DNA from: Diogma glabrata
Taxonomy: Eukaryota > Arthropoda > Insecta > Diptera > Cylindrotomidae
Direction of reading: 5' to 3'
Length of the DNA: 64,000 nt
Assembly (NCBI GenBank): GCA_963693315.1
Contig: OY856188.1
Coordinates: 157,799,426 to 157,863,425, forward strand
Shown: one piece after another, positions 38,567 to 50,350 of the stretch
How positions within the stretch are numbered: position 1 is the first letter of the stretch
Layout: each line of letters begins with the position of its first letter
Notes under the pieces: generated by a model
Told to the model about the DNA's origin: nothing
Database searches by the model: none
The model's input: only the letters and a program-made list of their open reading frames with translations
Program-made: the position numbers and the translations under genes

Positions 38567-40036
38567 ACTTTAACCCGCGCGAAGCGTGTGTTAACAGTAA
38601 ATTCCACTCGTTTAGAGGCCTTGATGCGATCTGGTGCTCTGGCTAGTTTCAGATGTGGGCGTGGGAGATGATTCAAGGCTTAAACGGGCGTTCATAGATC
38701 GCTAGGATTGGGAAGGTAAAGGATTAGGCCGTGACGACATGAGACAAGATCTGGACAATAAAAAAAAACTTCCCTACATTATTTTAAGAAGAAATATAAA
38801 GAAAACACAAAAAAATTAGAATTTCTACTAAATATATTCAATAGTATAAAAAAAATTGATAATTTAAATTAAACTTAACTTACTTACCCATCACCGATAA
38901 ATCTAAATAAAAACTAGATAAGTTTGAAAATAATTAAATAAAGTATATACTGGACAACACAAACATGTAAAAATTCTTTTTTTTGTTATTATTATTATTA
39001 TTTTTAGTCATAAGATTTTGATCAAAATTTTGTTTATTTTCTTGGATTGCACTATTTTAAATTTTAAGGCACTTGCACTCATTTAGAATTATTGTCCTTG
39101 CCACTTTTCACTATGGTTGCACTTGCACTCGAAATTTCATCCATTATTCATGAAAATCTCCTAGTTGGTTTGCGATTTTAAATACATTTATTTTATTATA
39201 AATTTATTTTGTTGTAACGAAATTTGTAAAATTTACACCGTGCTAAAACAGGTATTGGAAGTTTTTGTATCAAGCATTAGCATTATTGTCCAAGCATTAT
39301 GTATTTTACCTCTATTGAGGAAACCGTTAATTGTAATAGGTGAAAAGAAAGCCGGCTAAAAAATTTATTAACGAGCGCCGGTTTTGATAAAAAAACATAA
39401 TCCTCTATAACATATAATAAATGTTTCAACTCGATCTTAATTAACATTTCCAAAATAGTTAAATGTTTTAAACATAACAATGTTTTAAATATTTTTTTTG
39501 TTGTTATAAAACTAAGGAGGCACACAAAACTTTAGAGTATTAACTATTATTAACACAAAAATCATTTTTTTATTATATAATTTGAACAATACAAACTTAT
39601 TAAATCAAAAACTAAATATAATTCTTGGACTTTTTTTGGTAACTTAATTATTATTGATTGCTCAATTATTTTTCCTTAATTTGATCCAATCAGTTTAGAA
39701 AGCAAATCAAAACTCAAATCACCCAAATAAATGCAAAAATCACATCTCATCATCAACTCAAAATCTCTCTCCGTCTGAATGCAGTTTATCATAAAAAAAA
39801 TCAAATCCCGTTGGAATGTTTGGATTAATTAATTATCAGAAAAAAAAAGCAATATAACTCATAAAAATGATATTTGCAAATTGTTTAAATATTTCTGACG
39901 TAATAATTTATTATTATTTCTGTTACATTTTTTTTATTAGTACATTTATTGAATTTGGTTATAATGAAGTCGCTGCAGGATTTCAGGCAACGTAATAAAG
40001 TGGTTTTCTAGTTGTAACCCAATATGATGGGTTACA
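38567..40036 (-). repeat. 5' LTR of the Ty3/gypsy element, about 1.47 kb
   Basis: Bounded by TGTAACCC at 40036 (shared with the 3' LTR piece) and by the primer-binding site at 38566. Only the first ~248 bp can be compared with the other LTR; the remainder is defined by position. The part nearest the primer site is GC-richer (CACGCTTCGCGCGGG), likely the R-U5 region. The terminal 22 bp contain an 8-bp inverted repeat GTAACCCA/TGGGTTAC. Confidence 0.65.
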
Positions 40037-40280
40037 GTTGGGAGCACACAGCATTTGTTCGTGAACGAACTTTGATGACACTTTGGAAAAAGATGCAAAC
40101 ATGTATGGCAAAGAACTGATTAGTTTTCGAGCGATAGTGAACAAAGTGGTGGGGGTGTTCCATACACCTGCTTTTTTAAAGCTCAATAACATCTGTACCT
40201 GATAATCAAATTGGATGAAACTTTGTACATGAACATTTAGTATGATTTACAAAAATTGTGCATCCCAACTTCCGGTTTTT
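40037..40280. repeat. Dispersed repeat, paired with 59395-59635
   Basis: Shared pieces in the same orientation: AAAGAACTGATTAGTTTT, GAGCGATAG, GAACAAAGTGGTGGGG, CATCTGTACCTGATAAT and TGCATCCCAACTTCCGGT. The gypsy LTR ends exactly at 40036 next to this copy. Function and class unknown. Confidence 0.6.
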
Positions 40281-40677
40281 TACTTCCGGTAAAAAAAAAA
40301 TTTTTTTAATTGTTGGCAGTTTTTTCCAGTGTTTAAAACGCTCCTAATATCACTCCTTCACTCCATACTTTCGGAGCGAAGGATAATAAAAAAATATATC
40401 ATATCAAATCACAGGAGCGAAAAAATAAAAATTTCTTTCTTGCTCCTAAATTAAAATTAATATTTTCTTTCAAATGAACATACATTTCAATCTTTTTTTT
40501 AAAATTTGATAGTTTCCTTCATAAGAATAACAAAGAAAAGAAAAAAAAGAATACATTCGTTCTGTACGAATATTTTTAGAGTTACTTCCTATATTATCAC
40601 CTTTGTTTTGATGTACAAACAAAAAATATTTCTCTTAAAATAAAAACGAAATTTCTTTTTCTTTCAATATATTGTTA

Positions 40678-40740
40678 TGTGGTTTTCTTTTGACTTTTCT
40701 AAATCAATTTATAAATTCGGGTCTGAAAAGAACAAAAATA
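40678..40740 (+). repeat. 61-bp direct repeat shared with 41701-41762
   Basis: TGTGGTTTTCTTTTGACTTT to AAGAACAAAA is repeated essentially identically in the spacer of the foldback element 41209-42359. Suggests the spacer was captured from this neighbouring sequence. Confidence 0.8.
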
Positions 40741-41208
40741 GTACATTATGATGCTAGGACGAAAAGCTAAAGATTTTGGACGGATAGCTTACGTTCGTGC
40801 ATCATATACTATTTTTTATTCGCCGCAAGCAAAATATTTTAAGAAAAGTTGTTTATTCTAAATTAAAATTATAAATTTTCATAAATTTTAAAATAAAAAT
40901 ATGTGGAACAAGTAACCTTCGACAAAATATTTATTATTTTTTCAAAATTATTGTTTAGCTATGACAACAAATGATAACAACTATTTTAATTGGATAATGA
41001 AATTTTGAATTTGAGGGTTGCTTTGATAAAAATTTTTATTTTTCATACAATTTAAACAAAAACAAATGCTTTTTACGTTTTTGGACGTAGCTATGACAAC
41101 AAAATAAATAGCTGAAAAGTGATACTTTAAAGCCGCAAATCACAGTAATAAAGTAACACTTTAATATGTAGGCGAATAAAAAAAAAATTTATGGGAAATA
41201 TGTTTGTA

Positions 41209-42359
41209 TTATGTCGAATTCTTTTCACCCAAATCCATCAAAAAAAATTGATGTAGATCAAAAATTTTGTTCTTTTCACCCAAAAACATCAATTTTTTTT
41301 TCCGATTTACATCAAAAAAAAAATGTGCATTTTTTCGTAAATTTTTTTGACATTACTAATATCAACAAAGAAAATTTAAAAAATAAACGTTTTGTTAACG
41401 ACTTGTAAATAAATAATAAATAATAAGTAAATAATAAAAAAAACTCTAAAATGGATTTATTAGACTTAAAATATATTTCATTGGGTGGATGAAAAACGAT
41501 GCATCATAGAAAAAACGAAGACGCTTTTCTCTAAAATGAAGTAATTTAAATTGAAAACAAATATGAATAAATAACACAAAATTATTTTATTTACAAATTA
41601 ATTGAAACTAATATAAATATTTCAATACGCAATTGCAGAATATGCTATTATACGAAATTTTTCAAATTTAAAAGTAGACAACCGCCATTTAAATATCACT
41701 AATGTGGTTTTCTTTTGACTTTTCTAAATCAATTTATAAATTCGGGTCTGAAAAGAACAAAAAACAAAAGTTGATGTGAAATATGTTTGTATTAGTGATA
41801 TTTAAATGGCGGTTGTCTACTTTTAAATTTGAAAAATTTCGTATAATAGCATATTCTGCAATTGCGTATTGAAATACATTTTATACTAGTTTCAATTAAT
41901 TTGTAAATAAAATAAATTTGTTTTATTTGTTTTCAATTTAAATTACTTCATTTTAGAGAAAAGCGTCTTCGTTTTTTTCTATGATGCATCTTTTTTCATC
42001 CGCCCAATGAAATATAATACTTTAATTCTAATAAATCCATTTTAGAGTTTTGTTTTTACTAGGAGTTATTTTATTAAATGTTAGTTACATTATATTGTAT
42101 ATATATATAATACAAAACACAATAATTAATTCTTCAAAATTAAACAATTCATAGATATACAAAAATTGTCGTTAACAAAACGTTTATTTTTTAAATTTTC
42201 TTTGTTGATATTAGTAATGTCAAAAAAATTTACCAAAATATGCACATTTTTTTTTTAATGTAAATCGAAAAAAAATTGATTTTTTTGCGTCAATAGAACA
42301 AAATTTTTGATTTACATCAATTTTTTTTTATGGATTTGGGTGAAAAGAATTCGACATAA
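41209..42359. mobile_element. Foldback element, about 1.15 kb
   Basis: Arms TTATGTCGAATTCTTTTCACC (from 41209) and GGTGAAAAGAATTCGACATAA (to 42359) match inverted along about 490-560 bp, meeting at CCATTTAAATATCACTAAT / ATTAGTGATATTTAAATGG around a 92-bp spacer (41701-41792). The arms are nearly identical, apart from a short insertion in the right arm with a TATATATATAA string near 42100. GAAATATGTTTGTATTA occurs just outside the left arm (41196) and at the spacer edge (41778). It appears inserted near the AAGCAGT start of E2. No coding seen. Confidence 0.8.
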
Positions 42360-42467
42360 GCAGTAAGCACTCGCTAATTCCTTGAAATTTGTTTTTGAAA
42401 TATTTCGATTTTTTAAAATCAAACTCGATTACGTAAAACAACTTTTGTTTTACTATCTCCTTATCTA

Positions 42468-43062
42468 TTACGTACTAAGTTTATACCACCGATAGTTTAA
42501 TAGCAATAGAATAATAGTTTGCTATACTATACTATACTATAATAGGTTTATACCACAAAATAGTATTGTTCTATCATGTGGTATAACTGCTCAGAATAAT
42601 ATTGACGGATAGAATACGGCTACCGTATTTCAAATTTAAATATAAAATCTTATTAATCGAAATGTATTTCAACCAAAAATTATAATACTCATATTAGGGA
42701 ATGCAATTCCGGGACTTTTTGCATGACAAATCCCGGGATCCCGGGATTCGTCATGCAAAAAATCCCGGGATTTCAATCCCTAACTCATATTAATTTAGAA
42801 TTAAAACCAAATTTTGAGCTATTTTGATGTTTCACATTTTTTACAATCGCATGAAATTGTGTTTTGCACTTTACGTTTTGACGGTTAGAATTTTTTTGAA
42901 TATATACTATTATATACTATCGATCAAAAGCAAAATATTAAATAACTATCTGTCATATTTAACAAAGTATTATTCTATCCGTTTACACTGTAATAGTTTA
43001 ATTACAGTGCTATTATTTTCCATTTGCTATTATTCTATTATACTACTATGGTGTTAACTTAG
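42468..43062. mobile_element. TIR element inserted in E2
   Basis: Ends ACTAAGTTTATACCACC and GGTGTTAACTTAGT are inverted and are followed inward by paired TAATAGAATAATAG / CTATTATTCTATTA strings. E1 at about 38285-38292 lacks the segment, giving an empty-site comparison. Exact edges are uncertain by a few bp. It holds the 88-bp MITE at 42695. No transposase is seen. Confidence 0.65.
42695..42782. mobile_element. 88-bp palindromic MITE with 8-bp target duplication
   Basis: Begins TAGGGAATG and ends CAATCCCTA. The interior is a near-perfect palindrome built of CCCGGGAT units and TTTTTGCATGAC / GTCATGCAAAAAA arms. ACTCATAT is duplicated exactly on both sides (42687-42694 and 42783-42790), an 8-bp duplication typical of hAT elements. 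Strikingly GC-rich for this window. Confidence 0.9.
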
Positions 43063-43262
43063 TGTATGTCCATAAAATATAGATAGACACACATATTCAT
43101 AATTTTTTTGTTGTCAGTAGGAGTTTTACATTGTATAACTGTAAAAAATTTCAAGTTGATAGCACTTATCTCTCAGTTTGTAAGAAAATCGATTATGTAG
43201 AAATTATAACGGACAACGTAGTCTCACCTTTACTTTTTCAAAGTACGGAGCCCGCAAAGTAC

Positions 43263-44025
43263 GGAAATGACATATTATATTATCGAAAATCTCAGCTGCG
43301 AGCGACGAATATTTCATTCTTAGACAGAATTTATTTCAAGTTTTAATAGCATGTGGATAAATGTTTAGAAAAAAATTGTTTACTCTAAAGGCGAGAAGAT
43401 ATAATGGTGCAAAATACAATAAATTTTTAAACATTGTAGTTTTTAGGTAATTAAAATCTTATGTAACAGTTTTTATAATATTTTAGCTCTCATTCCATTT
43501 GGAAAGTTTTCAAAACTTATTACAAATAAAATGTTTGGCAATTAACATTTTCCTATGTTTTTCTTAATAGTATAAAGCCTGAAGAATTGCTTTTATTTTT
43601 GTAAATACGAACTCATTAAACGAAAAATTCATATATATTAGTTTTATCCTTGTAAAGATGTCACGTATTAACATTTTAGGCTAACAAGACGTAACGTCAA
43701 TTAAAAAGCATGGAGGAATTGAAGGAAATAGAATGAAAAATTAAAATTATGTGCTAATTTGTGTTCATTTTCCATAAACGAAAACAAAATTATAAAAGAA
43801 AATAAATGTAAATCCAACAGCGAATATTAAAGGATGAGACGTGATCTATTACGTTTGTTTGTTGCTCTCGAATTCACTTAATTTATGTTCATACCATTTG
43901 AGAGTGACATTTTAGCAGCGAAATGATTGTTATACAGTTTTATTTTATTATTACTACTACACACTTTATTTAACTTGTATTTTGACAATTGTTGTGTTTT
44001 GACAAAACACATGAAGGGATCAGTT
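43263..44025. other. No gene seen
   Basis: AT-rich sequence without a credible frame or repeat that I can assign. Confidence 0.4.
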
Positions 44026-44029
44026 TTTA

Positions 44030-44690
44030 TATTAATTTGTTAATTTGATTTTTTATCTTTGATCTACGGGTGTGACAAGCCCGCGTACTCCAGTCCCTGC
44101 TATTGGCATATGAGTTAACGTGAGATATCACATACCACTGGCAATAACAGTGATATATAACTAGCCAAGGTGATATCTTAGGGGTGCTGGCGGATGAACT
44201 GTATTTAGTCAACGGTAGCAATCTCAATATTAGCTAATAAATATTCCTTGATGATGGCACACTGTAGCTTGCTCAAAGAAACGAGCGTTCATATAAAAAT
44301 ATATCTGAGCTTTAATCATTGAGGAAGATAGTACGTTACATAATCAAGGATTATGCAATTAGCTGGACTATTGGCAAACCCATTTTAGTTTTGTTCCTGC
44401 AAATTTTAAAAACAAATTTGCTTTTTATTTCTTATTTTATTTTTATTTTCCCTATCCTATCACGAAATATTGGCCTATGTCATATTTTATATGTGATGGG
44501 ATTTATTGTTTAGTTATCTATTATTTAACAAAAAAAAATAAAACAAAACAAAAAAAAATATTTGCGTCCATTGACATTCTTAGAACGCATGTTGTTGTGG
44601 GACCTTGGTCTTAAAAGGTTTTTATGTGTTGTTGTGACACATATTGTAATGCCTACTACACAACACATTTTATTAAAAATAAAATGTGTT
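44030..44690 (+). repeat. Dispersed repeat R, most complete copy
   Basis: Runs from GATCTACGGGTGTGACAAGC through CAGTCCCTGCTATTGGCATA, GAGTTAACGTGAGATATCAC, AGCTTGCTCAAAGAAACGAG, TTAGCTGGACTATTGGC, GCCTATGTCATATTTTAT and TTGTTTAGTTATC to AACGCATGTTGTTGTGGGAC, CTTAAAAGG and ATTGTAATGCCTACTACAC. Other copies or pieces: 2990, 3835, 7706, 15865, 22955 (minus), 33660, 33785 (minus), 59270, plus both Tigger copies. The last ~120 bp follow LINE RT relics in two places, so part of R may be a LINE 3' end. Confidence 0.65.
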
Positions 44691-45339
44691 GCCTTCCGTT
44701 TTGTCATCAATTTTTCAGCAACTTTCCATTATAGGATTAATCTATAATTTAAAAAACAAGTTTGTTGAACCAGTCGGCACACGTTTCTCAAAATATTAAA
44801 CCATAATAAATTTAATAAAACTGAAAAAATTCAATTTTTGAATCATTTTTCTCAATCTGTAGAAGCTTCAACAATTACATCAAAATCCATACAATCTGAA
44901 TGAACCATTTCCCGTGTGGAAATTTCGCAATACACCTATCCCCCGTTTTACACGGTAGATACGTTCCTGATAAAAACGTGTTAATCGAAAATATAAATTT
45001 TGTATGGAAAACCGTGTTAAACGAAAAACGTTGGTTTTTGGTCATTTCTTGGGCGACAAACAGATTCGGTAAAACAAAAAAGTACCAGTTTAATCACATA
45101 AGATATCAACAAAACAGTTAAATTGATTTTCAAAAAGAAACATGTTACATAACCAATAAGAAATTCACAGAAAAATATAAAGTAATTATTCATGCACATA
45201 CTAGCATGTTGACCTAAATCAAACCTAATTTAACTTGATTCAGTTCGGTGCGACTTGGAAGTTAAATCTGTAATTAATAATTGTGCTTTTTTTTAGCTAA
45301 ATCTTGCAAACATCTTCATATTAACTTAAAAATTCGTTG

Positions 45340-45725
45340 ACAGTTCGCAGAAATCGGAGAGCTTTTTCAATATTCGGATCAGGTTGTTGAAAGTAATTGC
45401 ATTATTTATTATGTTCTGGTATAATGGTTGCAATAAAGAAGTTTTAATTTTGGATAGAAATACAATTTATCGATTTGTAAGCGGCAAATCTTGAGGGTGA
45501 CATGGAGCATTGTCCAATAAAAGAAGAACCTTAAATATTATTTTGATTAAATACTATTTTACTTCTGGTACGTAAGAGTTATGAGACCAATCTATGAACA
45601 ATGTGGCTTTAACCCAAGCATTTGTATTGGCATTCCAATAAATGGAAAGATTTTTTTCATTCCTTTTTACCTGAACACTTTGCCACCTAAGCCTAATCAC
45701 TCTTTAGTATTGAAAACCTGATCAG
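45340..45725 (-). pseudogene. Tigger-like transposase, catalytic remnant (copy B)
   Basis: Minus-strand equivalent of 4603-4960: the LLLLDNAPCHPQD segment is encoded near 45495-45535. It retains a short segment near 45375-45400 missing from copy A. Broken by stops and frame changes. Confidence 0.6.
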
Positions 45726-46682
45726 CAGCCAAATTCTGTAACTGTGAAGTGGGGAAGTGATAAGTTTTTTATCACTTCACCGCAAAAATATCTAAGTGAG
45801 TGAAGTTTTAAAACAATAAAGTTAACATTGACGTTTTGTTTGGCAATAAAATGAAATCGTTTCTTTTGTTGTTATTGACATTATGTCAAAAACAGCATAA
45901 CGTCAATTTCTAAAATAGTTATATATATTTAAATTTGTAAAAATTTACGTTTAAATTGTGTTGAAACTTAAAATAAACATTTAATTTTTGGTATATTTGA
46001 CGTTTGACAGTTTGGGGCTTGCTATTAGATTTTTTAGCACTCTAATCGCATATTTTTTTTTTTTTTAATACAACGTGTTTTGTTTTTTATATTTTTTGTT
46101 TTTTATATTTTTGGTTAAAGAAGGGATAACTAAACAAAAAATCCTATCACTGACAAAATATGACATAGGCCAATATTTTATGATAGAATAGAGAAAATAT
46201 AAAGTAAATTAAAAAGTAAATAGCAAATTTTTACAAAAATTTGCTGAAACAAAACAAAACTGTAGTTGCCAATAATCCAGCTGGTTGCATATTCCTTGAT
46301 CCTGTGACGCTCTATCTTTCTTGAAGATTAAAACCCACACTTAGTTATATGAAGGCTCGTTTCCTCAAGGAAGCAATAGCGTCTCATCATCAAAGATTAT
46401 TTCACAGCTAAGACTGAGGTTGTCACACCCGTAGATCAAAAATAAAAAAATATTCAAAACAATAAAAACTGATTCCTCCATGCGGGATAGAATCGCAAAA
46501 ATGGTAAAATGATAAAAAATTAATGATAAAATCGAAATGAAGAAATTTTTAACACTTCACCACTTCACAGTTACAGAATTTGGCTGCTGTAATTGTAAAG
46601 CGGTGAAGTGATAAGTTTTTGAATGAACAGAAACAATGGAATTTTTAACACTTTACCGCTTCAAAGTTATAGAATTTGGCTG
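45726..46682. mobile_element. Nested TIR element inside Tigger copy B
   Basis: CAGCCAAATTCTG ... AATTTGGCTG with CAG flanks (45723-45725, 46683-46685), the reverse of copy A. Same insertion site as in A, so it entered before the copies separated. Confidence 0.65.
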
Positions 46683-46711
46683 CAGGACAGTAAGATGTAC
46701 CGGAATTAATT

Positions 46712-47002
46712 TCAGTCAATTTTAGTGGGTACATACTGTTGTGTTGTATCTAAATCAGTAGATGCGCTTTTTAATTTTAAATTTTTGCAAAAATGCCCGT
46801 GTTTAAATATTTCGAACCAACCATGACTTGCAATAAAACTTAAAAGGCATTTTATTTGAGTAGATGGAGTAGATCTATTTAAGTAGATGGCAACTGTTTC
46901 ACATTCAAAAAATTTTAAAGTCTTACTAGTTATGATATTGGTACCAATTGGAATACGTCTTTGATATTGGTCTTCAAGCCATATCATTAATTTATTTTCC
47001 AT
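46712..47002 (-). pseudogene. Tigger-like transposase, N-terminal CENP-B/HTH domain (copy B)
   Basis: A 96-residue frame, almost identical to copy A over residues 1-70 (MENKLMIWLEDQYQRRIPIG; ASHGWFEIFKHGH) but with a different reading of the A-rich stretch after it (CKNLKLKSA versus LKKFKIKK in A). KNLKLKS here matches the usual family continuation better than A, so copy A carries the frame change. The protein still ends before the nested insertion. Confidence 0.75.
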
Positions 47003-47521
47003 TGTTTTTATTTTTTTAAATTAAATGTGTTGTGTAGTAGGAATTACAATATGTTTCAAAACAACAAATAAAAACTTTTAACATCACGGTCACCGCAACA
47101 ACATGCGTTCAACGATGTTGATGGACGCTAATTTAAATTGTTTGTGTTCTTTAAGTTTTTTTGAATTGGTAACTAAACAATAAATCCAATCATTTAATAA
47201 AATATGACAGATCCCAATATTTCATTAAAAGGATAGAATAAGATCTCACTGCTATTTCCAGTGTTGTATAATATCTCACGTTAACTCGTATGTCAACAGA
47301 TATAATTATTTACTTACAAATTAACTATGACCATTGATACACATACGCATTTTGTATCTAGTTAATAACGATCTATTGCTTAAAATCAACTGATTTACAT
47401 AGAGAATCTCTTACATCCCTTTGCTGATTTACATCAACATGTATTTACAAAATTTTGCTTTGAGCACTCAAAGGAGTTTTTTGTTACAAGTTTCTTGTTT
47501 TCTTGTTTTAATTACAACCTG

Positions 47522-47628
47522 TACCCTATTTCACCAAACTTACAAATTTGTAATTTCATACAAATTTTTACAAAATTTGTGAAAATTTGCATGAAATTAC
47601 AAATTTGTAAGTTTGGTGAAATAGGGTA
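47522..47628. mobile_element. 107-bp palindromic MITE in Tigger copy B
   Basis: TACCCTATTTCACCAAACTT ... AAGTTTGGTGAAATAGGGTA, palindromic across its length. CTG is duplicated on both sides (47519-47521, 47629-47631). Tigger copy A at 2757-2763 has the uninterrupted site (CAGGTTG on the plus strand), so insertion and 3-bp duplication are shown directly. Confidence 0.9.
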
Positions 47629-47809
47629 CTGTATGTATATGATCATAACTGGTATATACCAGAAGGCTTATTAAAATAAAGTAGATATAAGTGCGTGTAA
47701 TACCAAAATTTGTCTTTTTTTTTTTTTTCATTGGAAATCTTGATTTCAAAAACCGTGTAAAGTCGAAAACGTGTTAAATGAGTGCCGTGTAAAGCGGGGG
47801 ATAGGTGTA

Positions 47810-49462
47810 CTGAGTATATCATAATCGAGAACAAATTACACGTTTTTGGTATTTTGATATGGAAAAGTGGCCTTAAATCATAAATAATGAATAATGGAAT
47901 CAAAGTGTGACATTTTTAAACTTAATCAGTTAATAGAACGCGCTTGGAGTATGTCAAAAGAAATGTATTGTATTTGTATAAATAAAGCTTAGAGTATATA
48001 TAAATATAGAAAGAACATAACTTTAAAATTGTATGTAGAGAGACATAACAAATCGTGATCAATCATAAGTCATATTCAATTTCTCTTTTCGCCATTTGCC
48101 TTTCTGTTTATTTACAACAACAAACTATTTTATTATATTATAAATTAAAAACAATCAAATAATTTAAACCGAAACAAAAAGCAACATTTATTCTTTTTAC
48201 TTGTGCTAATTTTTATAAAATGAATGAAAATAATTACGAGAGTATTTTACATTTATGTGTTATTTCCAGTGATTTTATAATAGTGACAAATCAACTCACT
48301 AAATAAAGTTTCAATAAGGTCCAATAAAAACGCTTCATTTACTATTTTTTAGCAAATCAAAACGATTTGTTTCGATTATTTTTTTCTGGTAGGAAGGAAC
48401 AGCAAATATTTTCAAATATTTTCCGCCTACTTAATATATAAGTTTAAAACAAAAATGCACATACAAAATTATATGCAATGCAATTTGCAAATAGTAAAAA
48501 TTTCCGTTTTCATTCATAAATGATTGCATGTTTATGTTTATTTGTCAAAAATAAATTACAAATTTATAACATTTATGCGCCTACTAAGATGAAATATTTT
48601 ATTATGTTTGATTATGTTGTATGAAATAATGTTACTATTTCTGTTCGTTAAATTGTCTGCTAAATACAACTCGTCACCAAATTACTAGTCGATTATTTTT
48701 CAACATTACCACTCATGCCATTTGAGATCAAAAGTACCTCAAATGACATTCGTAATAATGATTATGAAAAATAATCGACTATTATTTGACGACTCGTGAT
48801 ATTATATATGAATATTTTATAATGCCCAAGCAATATTTTTTAACACCACGAACAAATATTTAGATTATGTAAATATTTTCAAAGTATGGGAGAAATTGTG
48901 GAGAAATGGGGTTTGATACCGCCACGAAACACGTAAAATTTTTTCTGATTAAAACATGTAAGGTTTAATTAGAAGATTCCAAAACTGGTTTCAGAATTGA
49001 AAAATTCCTATTATTCATCCAGTTATTTGAGTTTAACTATTCACAATTTCTCCCATACGAAATAACCCCCCGATCGCCTAGATCATATTAGATTGGTTTT
49101 CAGATTAGTTGAATAACAACTAATTGTAATGATTCTACCACATTGAGAATGTGTACGTAAAATAATGGATATCATTAACTTACCATACTTAATGGAATAG
49201 TAGCGTCTTGAGAATTAATCGAAATAACTCTATTTTCAAAGTATGTTATGAAAACTTGCTGGCGAGCAACTTTTCATTATGGGCTAATTTTTTTTTAATA
49301 GATAAAAGACCAAAAATTATATGTTTGGTTAGAACGAAATCCAAATCCGTCATTTTTTTTCATTTCGTTTTATACATTCGCAGGGAAGGAGAAACTATTA
49401 TTTTTTGTGGTAGATTTTTTTCATTTAGGTTTAAAAGAAACTCGCAATAATTGTACAATATT
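47810..49462. other. No gene seen; one palindrome
   Basis: AT-rich sequence. Around 48670-48795 an imperfect palindrome (AGTCGATTATTTTTCA ... TGAAAAATAATCGACT, CCATTTGAG ... CTCAAATGAC) forms a hairpin of about 115 bp. Short frames (47643-47903, 49208-49450) show no domain. Confidence 0.45.
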
Positions 49463-50350
49463 GGGTCGTATGAATAAAAACTGAGAATAGTAAGCATATC
49501 CTCCAAAGTAAAAGATATTGAAAAAAGTAAAGTTGTAGAGTATATTCTCATGTTGGTATGATGTTATTCTTTGCTTTGCTCTGAGAATGCTCGAATTCGA
49601 ACATGAGAATATTCTCAACGTAAATGTCATTTTTACTTAAAAATTCAAAGTGTTAATACGTAGTTATGGAAATCGAAATATGGAAGCAGAATATTTAATT
49701 GAAGAAGGTATTTGAGCTTATTATATTTTAAATGTTTAATGTTGAATCTTTTTCACCTGCTCAAAACAATTTGGATCTATTTTATGAGGTAAAAAAATCA
49801 AATGATTCAAATATTGGTGGGAAATATGTATGTAAATAACAGAAATGGGTTTGCCTTTTAAGTCATAAATTGATAGCATTTTTTAATCGAAGCATTTAGC
49901 ATTGATTAATTTTTAATATATTTATAAATTAATTTATTGTCTAAAATAAATTAAGGAAAAATTAATTTTTATATTGATGTTAATCAAAAGAAATTACTTT
50001 TTTTATTTTAAAAGTGTTTTTTCTAGGTCAAAAGAATTCAACATAAAACTTATGTTAAATATTTGAATGTGTGTTAAGATATTTTTTTATATTTGATGGT
50101 ATGTATTGAGAATTTAGGTGATTCACCAAGTGTCAGCAAAGAGCATTATAATGACCTACTATTTATAAAGTTTGTGAAAAAATTTGGCATGGTGCTTTTA
50201 CAGAAAAGTACCATGCCAAATTACACAAATAAAAATAAAAAAATTGACAGCAGCAAAACATATAAGTAAAGCATTGCTGCTCGAATATGGGCTACAACTT
50301 AATCCAGAGCAAAATAAAAAAAAATTCATAACATGAAACAAAGATTAAAA

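Larger units (their letters stand above)
42360..43262. mobile_element. GGGTTCCGT-family element E2, partial
   Basis: AAACTCGATTACG, TTTGTTTTACTATCTCCTTATC and, after an insertion, GTCCATAAAATATAGAT, TTTCAAGTTGATAGCACTTAT and GTCTCACC match the right-hand part of E1 (38250-38496). The left half is missing, replaced by the foldback element. The final inverted motif is degraded (AAGTACGGAGCCC). Confidence 0.65.
44933..47807 (-). mobile_element. Tigger/pogo-type element, copy B
   Basis: Inverted ends CACCTATCCCCCG and CGGGGGATAGGTG with TA on both sides (44931-44932, 47808-47809). Near-identical to copy A over its whole length but reversed, including the same nested element (45726-46682). Differences include the 107-bp MITE at 47522 (absent from A) and about 25 bp retained near 45380 (lost in A). 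Confidence 0.85.

Noticed and set aside
40800..41185. TTTTTTATTCGCC and GGCGAATAAAAAA as ends of an element
   Set aside because: The 13-bp inverted pair is mostly A/T homopolymer, and no duplication or further arm similarity was found.
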